A stretch of 64,000 bases of DNA from Poecilobothrus nobilitatus (GCA_947095535.1 OX352774.1:244119825-244183824), one strand, 5' to 3'; counted from the first letter of the stretch, positions 49,551 through 63,054 are shown. The notes: generated by a model not told the origin, from the sequence alone. Numbers and translations are program-made.

Positions 49551-50512
49551 CTAATAATTAATAATCCGTTACACTAAAGTCTAATAACTACTGATGAGTT
49601 AGCTCAACTTTTATCAATAAAAAATAAACTGAAAAACTTATTCATTACAATCATATTTAAAACATATAGTTTATGTATAAAATCTTTATATAAAAAATTA
49701 ATATAATATCATCTGTTATCTTTAAGATATTTGAAAAATAAGTTTAATTAAAAAAAAAAGTTTTACTGTATTTTTGCAAAAAATATTTGATAAAAAAATA
49801 AAATAGACACAGATTGAGTTTTATAATAATAATTTTAAGTAGATAGTAAAAAGAAAAAATTAAAAAAAAAAAAAGAAAAAAAAAGCGTTTATAAAACTTA
49901 ATTGAAATTATTTACATAAGTTAATATTAAAATGTATCTATTCTATATACATGGTTAGATAAAATATTAATATAAATTTTAATAAAATAACAAAATGCAT
50001 ATATTAAAATAGAAATATAATTTATGATTTTTTTTTTTATAAAAAAGTTTAAATTTATATGAATACAAATACCAGAATGTAGTAGCTATATTTTAGATGA
50101 AATTTTTTTTTTTTTTTTTGTACAACAGTTTGATAACGGAGTTATTTTAAAATATATTTTTTTTTATAATAAAAATTTAATTAAAATTGGAATTTAAAAA
50201 AAAGTTATTTCGTTTAATATTAAGATATATAGAAAATATAATCAATATTTAAATTTTTTATTTTGACCATTTTGTCTTTAATTTAATAAATAACTTGATT
50301 TTGTGAATTTTGTAGGTGTCATTCAAACTATAATGACATTAAAATTTCAATTAAAAAAGCAATGCAAAAGTTTTGTTGGTAGATTATGCTATTAAGAATT
50401 TTGTGGGTACATTCTTTCTTTAAAAAGTTTCAATTAAAAAAGATACAGTTCATATTTTTTAACTCATATAAATTGTTAATTTGTGTAATTTATATTTTTT
50501 TACATTATACAT
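49551..50512. other. AT-rich intergenic DNA, no gene seen
   Basis: Poly(A)/(T) runs only. Confidence 0.45.
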
Positions 50513-50524
50513 ATTTTAGATTTT

Positions 50525-51054
50525 TTATTTATTTATTTATTTATATTAATATTACATACATAAATGTGATGCAATATTGAACCATTGGCTAGTAAGGCCA
50601 TTATAGTTTTTTATACTATTATTAAATTATATACTAATATTATTTATTTTGTTTATATTATATACTATATATTTACATTATATTTTGTTGTAAGGGGGTA
50701 TGTAAAGAAGAGCACTTACAACCTGTGCAGGGATCGAACCCACACTCCTTCTGTTAATACGCCACACGCCTATGTTGTTTATATTATATACTATATATTT
50801 ACATTATATTTGGTCGTAAGGGGGTATGCAAAGAAAAGCACTTACGACCTGTGCAGGGATCAAACCCACACTCCTTCGGTTAATAGTTAATACGCCACAC
50901 GCCTATTTTGTTTATATTATATACTATATATTTACATTATATTTGGTCGTAAGGGGGTATGTAAAGAAAAGCACTTACGACCTGTGCAGGGATCGAACCC
51001 ACACTCCTTCGGTTAATACGCCACACGCCCACCCACTAGGCTACCGTAGCCCCC
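50525..51054 (-). mobile_element. tRNA-derived SINE insertion with triplicated body
   Basis: On the reverse strand it begins GGGGGCTACGGTAGCCTAGTGGG (box A) with box B GGTTCGATCCC, a close relative of the 19.7-kb SINE head. The segment from GGCGTGTGGCG through box B and GTCGTAAG...CTTACGACC to a TATA-rich linker is then repeated twice more (periods 133 and 126 bp), without box A in the extra copies. It ends in an (AAAT)n tail. A 12-bp direct repeat ATTTTAGATTTT flanks the whole at 50513-50524 and 51055-51066, so it inserted as one unit or expanded after insertion. The open frames across it mirror the DNA repeat and are not considered genes. Confidence 0.8.
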
Positions 51055-51267
51055 ATTTTAGATTTTATTTTTATTTATACTATATACATAATTTTAAATG
51101 AAAAAACCATTGTCCCATTATGTCATTTATTCATCGTTTTTTTTTAATATTGTGCAGTATTTCATTACTTAAAATATATTTTTATAATCATCTTGGAAGT
51201 TGATTTATATTCCTTCCATTCCAACGGCCTAAAATACACTTAGTTCTTAGTTAGTTCATTTTTTGTT

Positions 51268-51480
51268 TTTTTAATTAAACTTTATTTTACCTTTTTATTA
51301 AATCTTAAAATTAGTTGCTTAGCCTAGAAAAAGTTTAACAAAAACAGCTTTGTATTCTTTATCTTATTAACATTTAAATTAGTCTTTAAAAATTTTTATG
51401 TTAGTTTTTTTTCTGCGTTATTATTAAATTTATTGAGATATAACATTATTTGTCATTTACAATTTTTGCATTTTCAGATA
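51268..51480 (-). mobile_element. 3' end of a LINE, copy 1
   Basis: The reverse strand carries ACAAAGCTGTTTTTGTTAAACTTTTTCTAGGCTAAG..., then AAAATAAAGTTTAATT and a poly(A) run at 51281-51268. The same sequence with its poly(A) occurs at 59.1 kb, as expected for 3' UTRs of a retrotransposon family. Confidence 0.6.
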
Positions 51481-51663
51481 TTGATAAAAAATTAAGGTTA
51501 TTAAAAAATCAATAGTACATTTTATTGTTTAAGATAAAAATTAGTTAGTTAATTTGCATACTAATAAGTAAATATAATTAAATAAATTAATGAATAAATT
51601 ATCCTAAAAGTATGCAATATGTTAAACATTAAAAAAAACTACGAAAATTCTAATATAATACCA

Positions 51664-51740
51664 AGTGGCCTCGATGGTTTAATAATTAAATAGATCATAT
51701 TTATTTACCGATGAAGTGCGGGTTTAAATTCTGCAGATGT
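51664..51740 (+). repeat. Degenerate SINE head
   Basis: GTGGCCTCGATGGTTTAATAATTAAAT...GTGCGGGTTTAAATTCTGCAG aligns with GGCCTCGATGGCCTAGTGGGTAGGA...GTGTGGGTTCGAATTCTACAC of the 19.7-kb SINE. Both promoter boxes are damaged. An old copy. Confidence 0.65.
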
Positions 51741-54600
51741 AGCAATAATTTTTAATTTAAAGACAAATTACTAATAAAGTAGTATTTCTTCACAAATCCC
51801 TCCTTGCCTATAAATAAATATATAATATTAGAGATTTGCTCTTGTAACCTTAAACAGTTGTCTTATTGAAATATTCAATAGTTTTATTTAGAATAAATAA
51901 CAAATGTATCAAAATAAGCTAAAAAAATAAAACATTAAAATAAAATAAAAAATTTACTATCTAAACCGTATAAAAATAAACTTTACTTAGTTTATAATAA
52001 AGTAAAATGAAAATAGAATATTAGAGAATTACAGATTATATTACTTATAATTGTACAGAGAGAATAACTATTAATAATACTTATAATTTCAGTAAATAAA
52101 AACTAATAATCATTATAAATGTTCCCATTGTTGATAATTGTTACAGCCATATACATTTAAATATTGCTAGTTTAAGAAAATTTATTTTAGTTTTATTTAA
52201 ATTGTGATTAATAGATAAATCTTTCAATAGATTTATTGCCATAAGGCAACATCGACTTTAATCGCTCTATATTTTGGATTAAAAATAATTATATTGGATT
52301 ACAACTATTTTTTACAGTTATTTCAATTTTAAGTTCTATGAATTACTAAATCAATTGATGAAAACATAAATAACATTTATTTCTATATCTTTGCAATTAA
52401 ATTATGTACATATTCTTATTTTTCGATGAAATTATTATATCATTGACAGTTTTTGTTGCCATATGGCAACACTTCAAAAGTAAGGCCTTGTTTGTCATAG
52501 AGGCTTATTTTTTATCAGTTTTTTTTATCAGCCAGTGTGAACTCATTAACCTATATTTCAGATTTTTACACTGGCTAGAAGCGAATTGCACTGAAAGGGA
52601 TAAAATATTGAAAAAAAAAAAAAAAAATAGTATTTAACTATAGTATAGTATAATGTAATAGGTTCGGTAACCAATAAATTTAGTAATATTGTATAATAAT
52701 ATATGTAATTTACAATATTAAAATAAATAAATACATATATAAAATATCACAAACTTTATCCATATAGAATGACAATAAAGAATGAACTATAAAATATGAT
52801 TTGTTTTAGTTATTGTGTTATATTTTGTTCATTTTTTATTTATATTTTTTGTTTATTTTAAAATAACGATTCAATTTGGATAAAAAATTACTAGTATATA
52901 CATTTTATTTTTTACATTAATTTTTCTCTATATTATGTTATTTCATTTTATGTATCTTTTTAATGTTTGAATAACATGATTTTAAACTTTGAAAATATTT
53001 TTAAAATAAAGTAAAATAATGATATAGATTTTAGTTAATTAAAGGTTTTTTTTTTTAAATTATAAATTTAAAAGAAATTTACGGTCAATTAACGGTAATA
53101 AGTTTTAAAACTATAATAAAAATTAAAGGTTTTGCTTTTTTTTTTAAAGGTTTAAAATCATAATGTTATGGTTTTTTTGTAATAATTGAAACCAAGTTAA
53201 ACTCTTAAGTTTTTTCTTTTTGTTTTATTATCAAAAACATAGATTTTAATGTTGCAAAAACACGACACATTTGTTTTGTTATTTTAATTTTTTCAATTGT
53301 GATAATATTAAAGAAAAGTTTTTCTAATTTACACTGTTAAATATAATTGGTTTTATTTGATGGTTTTTTATTTAATTTTTTTTTTTTTGTATCAACATAA
53401 AATTTTTTTTAACACAAATTTCCATTTATTTGTCTGTTTCTAAATAAATATAAAACAAGAAGGAGTTTTGAGTTGACTATTTTAACTCTAGGATACGCGT
53501 ACGAAGATAAAATATCATCTAGTTTAATGATTCTTTAACATTTTTAACATTTAATTTTAATATTATTCTTCTATATTCAGAGCTGATTATTCCAGTCAAG
53601 TACCTGTACTGATACTATATTCAGTAAAATTTAAATATCTGTTACTGGTACTTGAAAAAATACAAGTATTATAGTAACCATATTGGAAGCTACCAAATAA
53701 AATAATCTTCCTACTGGAGCTGATGACGTCAATCCTGTATTTAAATGCAAACATATATAAATTAAATTAATCGCGGATATTTGTTTAGAATTTTTGTGTT
53801 CGTGTCTAGAATATTGCCTTAGAACAACAATGTTTGAAAGAAGACGTTGGACATAAAAGTTTAATTCTTTTCAGATAGTCAGCTTAATTAGACACTGAGT
53901 TAAGCTCATTAAAATATAAGTTGTATTGCAGCTGCTCAAACCATGCTGATCTACTTTGTTCAATTTTTCAATAGGAAATATTCCATTTATATAAAAATTA
54001 AATCCTAACTTCATTATTTTATGAGTTATAGTGTGTACGGAGTTGCATAGTTGTATTGACTCAGAAATTAATCCTGAGCATATATACATATACCTTCCAT
54101 ATTCATCTCGTCTGTTTTAACGTATAACAAACATAATGACAAATTTATTATACCCTTAGAATTTTTTTTTTGTGCCAACATAAAAAAATCAATGATTATA
54201 ATATAATTAGTTTTTGAATTAAGAGACCGCTAGGTCGAGTATTCCAAAAAAAAGTTAATAGTATTAACACAAACAAATACAAAAAACTAACAAACAAACT
54301 TTAAAATATTTCAAAACCAAAATTTTGAGTCATTTAATATTTTTTAAGAAATCTTAAAAAACTGAAATAGTAATTAAAATAATTATTATTTACAAAATTA
54401 TTATTTTTGCTATAACAAATTAAATTTAATTATTATTCATAACATTTCTTTGGTAATTATTAACATATTCTTTTCATTTCACAATTTAGAAAGCAATTTT
54501 CAAAAAAAAAAAAAAATAAAAATATTTTTAAATAAAACTATAAAATACATAAAAATAAAAAAACTTTTGAAATATAATGAAAATAATTTTAATTTAATTA
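51741..54600. other. AT-rich intergenic DNA, no gene supported
   Basis: Contains a slightly more complex patch at 53460-54110 that might be decayed transposon DNA, including a 72-codon reverse-strand frame at 54089-53871 that I do not accept as a gene. The rest is low complexity. Confidence 0.4.
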
Positions 54601-54628
54601 AAAACAAAAAAAAAAAATAAAAAAAATT

Positions 54629-56560
54629 TTAACATATAGATAAGGCCAAATCTAATTTGGGTACAGCATTTTGATATTTACTTTGAACACATTCTTCAAA
54701 ATTAGATCCAAGTTGTAATAATTGTTCTGAAATATTATTAAAAATACCAGAATGAAATTGAATAATATTTTTTAAATTCCATAATGAAAAACTGAAATAT
54801 CCTTTTTCACAAAAATTAGGAACAACAAATTTATCAACTTTACATGTATTTACATCTTTTATAAGTTGATTAAATAATGGTTCTATTAAAGTTGATCCAT
54901 TTGTACATTTCATATCAAATTTATTTAAAACATCAGTTAATAAACATGTTGTATTTGTTGCTGTGGTTTTTGTAATATTTGTTAATGTACTAATCACATT
55001 TGAAATATTATTCATAATAATACCAATTGTACTTGTAAATAAATTAAGTAATGAACCCAATATATTTGTTATAAAAGAAAAATTAAATTCTTTTTGATAA
55101 CAAAATATATTCTTTTCGAATTGATCTGTTTGTAATGTTAAATTTGAACCAGCAGCATTAACAATATCATTTGTTGAATTGTATGTTTTACATGTATAAT
55201 TTTGAATTTTATCAATGAATGTAACAGCTGAACAAAATGCAGCACGTTTTGCATCTAATATTAAACCGGACCAATTTAATCCAACTTTAACTAAATCAAT
55301 ATATGCATTAATTGTACATTTTAAACATTCTCCAGCAGATGTTACAATATTATTTAATGTACTATTTTTTGATTTAATAAAATCTAAACTTTGTATAGGT
55401 GAAATTACACCATCGAAATAATGTAATAAAATATCTGAGAAACTTTTTGATGCTAATGTTGTTGTATTCTTTGTATCATTTATATATGTATCACGAGCAA
55501 TAAAAATCGAATCAATTGATGATAACATTTGATTTAAATGTGTTTTAATAGCATTTAATATATCATTATCTTGACTAGAACTAGAACTTCTTATACTTAA
55601 AAATGAATTTAAATTATTATTAATATCTTTAATTAAATTATAAATTGGACCTGTACAATTTTCTTTTGCTGTTTGTGTTGTATTTACATCTAATATTAAT
55701 TTAAACATACAACGATCAATTTTAGCAGCAGCATCCATTATATTTGTTTTTATATTTGGATCAGTTAAATTTTTTGTTAAGCCAGTAAAATCAACTGATT
55801 GTACTAATTGATTATCGAAAAAACGATTAAATGTACAAATCCAACCACGAATTGTATTATTAACATATTCTTCACTCATATTTTGTGCTCTTTCAAAAAT
55901 TTTATCAAATTTCGGTGCATCTTTACATATATTATCTGTTGCCAAATGAACACCAGATTGTAATAAACTTAATTTAGTACAAAATAATGAAAGTTTACTA
56001 AATGATTGAAGATTATTTATAGAACTTTGTATTAAACTTGATGCTTAAAAGATTTACAATGAAAAAAAAAAAAAAAGGAGAAAATTAAATAATTTATTAA
56101 AATAATTATATATATAATATATGTATATCATACATATATTATATATATAAATAGTTTTAAGTTAAACTTACTTTGATTATCATCACAAATATTAAAAGGA
56201 CATTTTGAACTACATTGTGTTATATTATCAAAATCCTTATTAAATAAAAGTGGTAAATGAATTAAAAAAATTTCTGTATTTTCTTTAATGGTATCTTTCA
56301 TTTCTTTAAAAATTTCCGATATATTATTTTTCATTTCTGATATACAATTACTGGCTGTATCATTGTATGGAGTTGAAGAACTAAATTTTAATGTATCCCA
56401 TATTTGTTGAACAAAGCCTGGTTGTGGTTTTGGATCTGCAAATGTTACCTACGAACAAATTAAAATATTACAATAATCCAATTAATTAAAATTAATTTAT
56501 ATTTAATTTATATACTTTTGTAAAGCAGAATAAAAATATTATAAATGAACAATATTTCAT
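54629..56560 (-). CDS. Unrecognised secreted, N-glycosylated Cys/Asn-rich protein (three exons)
   Basis: Exons 56560-56516, 56448-56172 and 56043-54629 join at GT..AG sites in phase to 578 codons plus stop. The N-terminus MKYCSFIIFLFCFTKVTFA is a clear signal peptide, probably cut before DPKPQ, and there is no later membrane segment of obvious strength, so the product is likely secreted. It has about 21 N-X-S/T sequons (e.g. NCTG, NYTC, NTTC, NGST) and about 20 spread cysteines, suggesting a disulphide-bonded glycoprotein. Long amphipathic helical stretches separate the Cys residues. The first intron splits the signal peptide, common in secreted insect proteins. I recognise no domain. A weak possibility is an insect-specific secreted family such as TsetseEP-like gut proteins, but I cannot show the signature. 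Codon use is AT-rich like its neighbours. Confidence 0.85.
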
Positions 56561-57539
56561 TTTAAGAATTTTATTCGCGATTTTTAACCGGATTTATAAA
56601 AAATGAAATTTATAAAATGAACATTTTAATTCAAAAAATTGTGCCTTTAAATAGATAATTAAATTTGTTTTTTTTTTTTTGTTTTTTATTGTTTTTTTTT
56701 ATTATTTACGCAATTGTTATTTTAAATAATTTTTGTTAATTTCAATATTTAAAATTTTAAACTAAATATTGGTTTATCTGTTAGACAGGAACACCCTTTA
56801 GTTTTATATATTATGTATATCTATATAATATATCAAAAAAGAAAAAAAAAAAAACAAAAAAACACAAGCAAGGAAAATTAAAAAAGCTCGGGGTTTAAAT
56901 AAGCGCCTTAATTATGCAAACATTTGAAATTTTTAAAAAACAATGATTTTTTATTAAATACTTTTAAATCAAATATAAATTATTAAGACATTATATACAT
57001 ACATATGTATATAAAAAAATATTTTTATTTAGCAAACTATAATATCTAATATTCAAATAATTTAATATTGTATTATTAAAAATGTGTAACTATAATCATA
57101 GAAATATTTTAAAATTCAATTTACGATCTAAAATTTAATTTTCAATTTAATCCAACTATAATTAAAATCTAAGCAATTTTGTTTTGCTATGCTTGACACT
57201 TTAGTTTTGCAATAGTTAAGTTTGAAGCATAAACCTAGTTATTTGAAAGTAAAATTAGGAAACTAATTTTATTATTGAACTTTACGTATTATAGAAGGTG
57301 CAGCTCTTAGAACTATTTACCATAAGGGAAAAATAAAATTAGCTTCCAATTATGAGGAGTAATTCCGTACGAAATTAGTTTTCAATTTTCAAAATAATAA
57401 ATTTCAAAATCTTACATTACAATATACATACATATATGAAATACAAGGAGTTGGGTTTCAATAATTTATTTAGTAGGACTATTTTAAATGTTTTGTTGTT
57501 GAAATATGTGTGTACAAAAATAATTCAAAGGTATAAAAT
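56561..57539. other. Upstream of the secreted-protein gene; no other gene seen
   Basis: Presumed promoter and 5' UTR of the reverse-strand gene, followed by AT-rich intergenic DNA. No core promoter element could be picked out with confidence. Confidence 0.4.
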
Positions 57540-57830
57540 TAGAAAATTCCTCCCACTCACTGAGAAAGTTCTCCCCTCAAACCTCTCCAATTTTGTTTTG
57601 CTGTTACGAGCACATGGGTCTTTTGTACCTAAGCCCTGCGATTCGTTGCACTCCCCTGCTCAATGATCCGCTCGCCTCCTACAGCGTCTCATCGGGCCAC
57701 TCTATTCCCTTCATGAAACGTATTATGTCTCACTGATTGCGATCTCAAATTCGGACATTGGTACAGAACGTGGAGTACTGGTTTTACTTCTAGCCTGCAT
57801 TCCCTCTACAGATTTGTTTATTCTATGCTT
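57540..57830 (-). pseudogene. LINE C-terminal remnant
   Basis: GC-rich island. The reverse strand at about 57787-57700 reads KPVLHVLYQCPNLRSQS, the form E-T-V-x-H-x-L-x-x-C-P seen at the C-terminus of many insect non-LTR retrotransposons after the RNase H-like region. The frame stops shortly after. ATGGGTCTTTTGTACC (about 57614) recurs at about 58110, a hint of further pieces. Confidence 0.5.
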
Positions 57831-59087
57831 ATCTTTTCAGATCCATTAAGTTAAGTTGTTTTTTATTTTTAAAAACATTTTCAACGTAGTCGGAGTTTGT
57901 CAACAAAAGCAAAGGAGTTTACTGATTTTACCAGAATTTTTGTAAAATTTTATTTTAGACAATTAGTTTTTACTTGAATGGAAAGAGAATATTTATTTTA
58001 ATTTAAATTCAATGGAATTTCTGATTTACTGCAATGAGTGAAAGTCCTATGGGATTGGTGATCTTTTCATTTTTTTGTTCCTTTGCTTTACAGTTGTAAG
58101 TTGGAAATTTTATGGGTCTTTTGTACCACATTCTTAAGTCAAAACTCCCAAATAAACTTTCTCCCTGCACCTTTATAGAAGATAGATGAATGATGAACCG
58201 TTATAGAACATCAACGAAAAATTTGAGTGAATTATATAAAAACAGCACCTGGCTTGTATGTGCTAATAGTTAATCGATTTTTAGAGAGCAGTAATTTAAA
58301 AATTCATAAATGACAGAGAGCAGTCATTCAATCAATCAGCTTACTAGATTTTATATTTTTTGAATTCTTTTTCGATTAATATTTAAATTTAAACAAATTA
58401 TATAAGTATTTTATTTAGATTTATTTTATAAATACAGATCTATGTTTATACATATTTTGTTTAAAAAGTCTTTATAGGTACGAGGGGTGAAATAAAAATT
58501 TTATTCAAAAATATAGAAAATTTTTTATAATAAAACCAATACAAAATAACAAATCACATGTTTCACATAATATTAAATAATTTACACAGGTGTATGGTTT
58601 CATTTTGAAAAATTATTTCATAATATTTGTTTATTTATGATCGGTTTGAAGAAAAGTAAATAATACGTTTACTTTATAATATATTATGTATCTTAAATTA
58701 AAATTTTATATAACATAATACATAATAACTAAGAGTATTATAAATTTTATGAGTTATGAGAAATAGATTTGGAGAATTATATATGTAGTACTAGCTGACC
58801 CGACCATGTTTTTCGTTTACGTGTTTTGGTGTTCGTTTTTGGGGTTCTGGAGTTTTGCGCTAATCAATAATTGCACACCAATACTTTTATATATTAAGAT
58901 ATTTATTCAGTCAGGACTGAATTTTGATTCCATTTAACTATTTACGTCGGTGCTTCCTTATATCTGTCCGTCAGTCAGGACGATAACTCAAAATATAATG
59001 GAGCTAAGATTCTAAAATATTTATCATTTTATTTTTATATAATTGCCACCCCACCTTTGCTATTGAAATGGATATCAAATTCGATGG
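57831..59087. other. Intergenic DNA with repeat edges, no gene seen
   Basis: At about 58790 CTAGCTGACCCGACCATG is the common leading edge of interspersed repeats in many insect genomes, and the following 100 bases are moderately GC-rich. The element itself could not be delimited. The rest is AT-rich. Confidence 0.4.
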
Positions 59088-59600
59088 TTTTTTTTTTTTT
59101 TTTAAATTAAACTTTATTTTACTTCATAATAATCTTATAAATAATTTAGCCTAAAAAAGTTTAACAAAAACAGCTTTTTTGAAAATAATATTAATATTTA
59201 AATTTCGTATAATTTATATTAATTTTACGCATTGTTTTGTTTTTTTAATTAATAAAATTTTTAGTTTTTGAACAAATATTTTCTTTTCTTAATTTTATTA
59301 TTGGAAAGCTAAAAAAAAAAAATGTTATTTGATTAGATAAGATAATAAAAAACTTAGCCTACTTAACCTACTTAACCTCATTAAAACCAATCTGTATATT
59401 TATTACATAATTCTAGTTAATAAGTGTTTCCGAACCACCAGTAATTTCTCTTTATTAATTTATTCTTTTCTGGTATGGACATTTCGTAATTTAAATTATT
59501 TTCACTTATTTCGCCCGGATTATATTTAATTGGCTCGGTTGCTTCGATTATAGCTGCTATATAAATTCTTTTTAATATGAGAAGTATATTATAATATTTT
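59088..59600 (-). mobile_element. 3' end of a LINE, copy 2, with C-terminal coding remnant
   Basis: On the reverse strand, an open stretch of 60 codons (59599-59417) ends at TAA and includes LKRIYIAAIIEATEPIKYNP and NKLIKRNYWWFGNTY, a composition unlike random AT-rich DNA. It is followed by about 310 bases of 3' UTR with AGCTGTTTTTGTTAAACTTTTTTAGG and AAAATAAAGTTTAATTT, then a poly(A) run at 59103-59088. The UTR matches the copy at 51.3-51.5 kb. A frame break lies at the upstream end. Parent family not recognised. Confidence 0.55.
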
Positions 59601-59884
59601 CATATTTTGGTGCTTTTTTATATAGGTTAGATAGATATCTCAAGATTTAAATCATATATAACTCGGTACTTAAGTCAGATATTTGAAATTTTGTTAATGA
59701 ATATTCAATTTTACCGTAAAACAACATATTATATTCACGTGGCTTTTTTAAAATTAACATAGTCAACACTACATTCGTTCTTGTTTTTATATTAACTTTT
59801 TTCAACTCACAGAATATTTTTCTTAAGAATAAGTATTTAAAATATTGATATGAGAATTTAATTGTAATTTACAGGATAATTATA

Positions 59885-60800
59885 CCCGTACGATAGGATC
59901 GGGTATAATAAAATTACTCCTCCGTTTGTAACACCTCGAAATAAGCGAGCTAGATATACCTTCAAAAGTATGGATCGGATCAGCAAAAAATTCTAAGACT
60001 TTTGAGCCATGTCCGTCCGTCCGTCCGTCAGCACGCTAACTCAAAAACTAAGAAAGCTAGAATCTTGAAATTTACACAAAATATTTTGGGAGTAATTTGT
60101 AGGTTCCCTATTTTTTTTGGTTGAGTTTGGACCAAGCCTTAGGGTAGCTCTCGAACACCTAACTTTTAGATCCCCACATTTTTTTTGCAATAGAGCTATG
60201 AAATTTTAACTACTGATAGATCTCACAAAAATATTAATTTTATTTTTAATAACTTTTTTTTGTAGCCCCACCCGTTACGGAGCTACAGCTCCCCAAAGGT
60301 TCAAAAAAGCTCTATATTTAAATTGTTATAGCACAAGTTGTATAAGGTAAGGTTTAACGATTACTACTTTCATTAGCTTTAAAAGTATATATACAATAAA
60401 TATATATTTGTGGCATACGGTGTCTTAATTTACCGTTATGCGAAACTAAAATGTTGCAAAATCCTTTAACCCTTCTATCTTCTAAACGGTTTAAGTTGGA
60501 AACTTGAAATTTTGACAAAAGTTAGATCTTTGAAAATAAGTATGAGTCATTTCAGAAATTTTTTTTGTATCACCCCCCGTTTAGGAGCTGTAAGGAGTCA
60601 AAAACTGAAAATTTCCTATTTTTAAACACCTGTAACTTGAACACCTGTTAGAATTTTTTTGAAGTAATACACAAAAATTAAAGCTTCAACATTATACTCT
60701 TATTTCTGTTAACAACTTTTTTTAATAATATAGGGTTACTTTATAATTGACGAAAGTGTTACTTGATTTTTACAAATTTTCTAACAAATTTCTTAAACAA
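59885..60800 (-). repeat. Modular repeat family, copy D
   Basis: In reverse orientation: a (TCCG)n run at 60011-60029, GTAGCCCCACCCGTTACGGAGCTACAG (the module marker) near 60265, TTACCGTTATGCGAAA, and AAACACCTGTAACTTG near 60635, in the order expected for the reverse complement of copies A-C. It continues into GTTAACAACTTTTTTTAATAATAT, shared with the 31-kb copy. The left part (59885-60000), with TATACCCGTACGATAGGATCGGGTATA, is not in copies A-C. Confidence 0.7.
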
Positions 60801-63054
60801 ATTTTTTGCATTTGTTTTACTCGATAATTTGAAATTGTTGAGGATATAATGCGTAGTATATAAAAATGTAAATAAATATACAACATAACGGTTGCTTGAA
60901 GAATTTTTATTTATATGATATTGATATACATACATACTTATATAATATCATGTTTATTTACATATTGTATATGTCACTAGTGAATGAATGATAAGATTAT
61001 ATATCTATATTATATAGCGCCGTATTTACATACATATATGTATTTTATTGTACTTATAAGAAATTATTCTGTCAATGGAATATTTAAATATAATATAATA
61101 TAATATTTAAAATTATATTTACTATTTTGTACTAAGTAAATTTAGTATACATTTACCGCTTAGTATTAAATGGTACTATAGAATATTTGAAAAAGTTTTG
61201 GATTGATAATCGTTATGTGGAAGGTTAGAATCTGCTTTAGAAGAATGTACATATAAACATATAGTTTGAATATATGTACAACCCATAAGTCCTAGAAATT
61301 ATAAAATTCACCCAAATTATTTTAAAATACTAAAATATTAAAAAAATAATATTGTGAGCAGAGTGACAGGCTGTTAACATACTAACGGTTCGTACGGGTA
61401 TCTAAGAGTTGACAAAGGCAACTGTATTCTTCCTCGTTTTATTTAAATTTATCACTACAATTTAATTTCAAAATTACAAAAAGAATTAATGATTAAAAGA
61501 TAAAGAAATTTTTATTGAGTGATGAAATATATTAAAAATAGATATTCTGAATTAATTCAATAAGATATAAGATAAGATAATTTAATAAGATAAGAATTAA
61601 CATTTCATAATATTCTTTTTTTTTTTCTTAAGAATGGATACTTAGTACTTACTTATCCGCAGTGATAATAAGGATAGGACATTACGTTTTTTATACAGTT
61701 TTAAAAAGAGTTTTTATTTTTTTTTTATTCACTTTTTAGGCACAACACGATAAAATTTGATTAATCATGGAAGGACTGTATAAACCTAATCGAAGTCTGT
61801 ATAAATGTATGGAAGACTGTATAAACATTGTATGTATCATAATTTTATAGGTAATAAGATTCAAATTGACATGTTAAAATTAATCTTGTAAGTAGGTACT
61901 TGGAATTTTTTTTTTTTTTTTGGCTAACCTATAGGAATATAGGAATGAATTCTTTTCTACAAAGTTATTGTAGAATTGGGTTATTGGGAATTTTATTTCA
62001 AAAAAAAAAAAAAAAATTCATACAAAAATGAATTAAATTCTTGGAAAATTGCATTTATTAAAATTTTTCTTTTTAAAATATTCATAATGAAAAGCATTAT
62101 TATAAAGTTTAATGATTCCAATATTTTCTTATAAAAAAATAAAATAAATTTTGAAATATTTTTATTTTGTTTTTTTTTGTTTTTTGCAAATTTCTTAAAT
62201 AATTTTTGAAAAACTTCTAAAAAATAAAAACAATATTTAAGTTTAAAAAACATTTCAGACAAGTTAAAAAATTTATTCTTTTTTTAAAAGCAGTTTTTAT
62301 TAAGTTGTGAAGTACCTATACATGAAAAAAAAAAGTTTTATATTATTTTATTACCTACCATAATAGTGAAAATCATTGAATTTTTCGACTTTGCTGTATT
62401 CTGTTACTGTATAATAAGTTAGATAACAGTAGATATTATTTTTATATGTTTAAAAGTATATAAGTTAATAAATAGTTACATAATATGTTCTTTACAAAAA
62501 AATTATGATAGTGTTTCTTTTTAATATGAAAATTTGTTGCGGGTTAGTTTCGAGTTTAAATTTTTGCGTAAATTTCAGTTTAAAAAAAAAATTAAAATGT
62601 GAAAATTTAATTTTCTTTTTATATTAAAAGAAAGGATAATATACCTTATTAAAAAATTATGAACATTTTTATAATATTAGACAACATTTTTGATTGGCAG
62701 TTGAAACGTTGAATATTTTTGTTTTTTTTTTTTTTCGTTTTGACATTTACAATACTTTTCTTATTATATAAACTACAAATTTGGAAAATGTTAAAATAAA
62801 AATTAGAAAAAAAAAAAAAAAAAAATTTTTTTTTAAATAAAGTAATACATTTTTGAAGTTTGCGTGTTTCTTGATTTCCGTGTCAATATTAACGCGTATT
62901 TACAGAATGCAATAAAAAAAAAAAAAAAAAACAAGGTAATAGAAAATAGAAAAAAAAAATTGAATACTTCTACAATTCAACATATATGTATATATGTAAA
63001 TAAATTCATTTTATATATATATAAAATATCCTTTTCTACAAAATATTATTATTT

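Noticed and set aside
50585..51101. Overlapping open frames with repeated peptides (THTPSVNTPHA type)
   Set aside because: The peptides mirror the tandem DNA units of a tRNA-derived SINE, and the frame changes between units. There is no start context or domain.
53871..54089. 72-codon reverse-strand frame with a TTYILM-like end reminiscent of chemoreceptor C-termini
   Set aside because: Too short and too weak a similarity, with no upstream exon found. It lies in repeat-like DNA.
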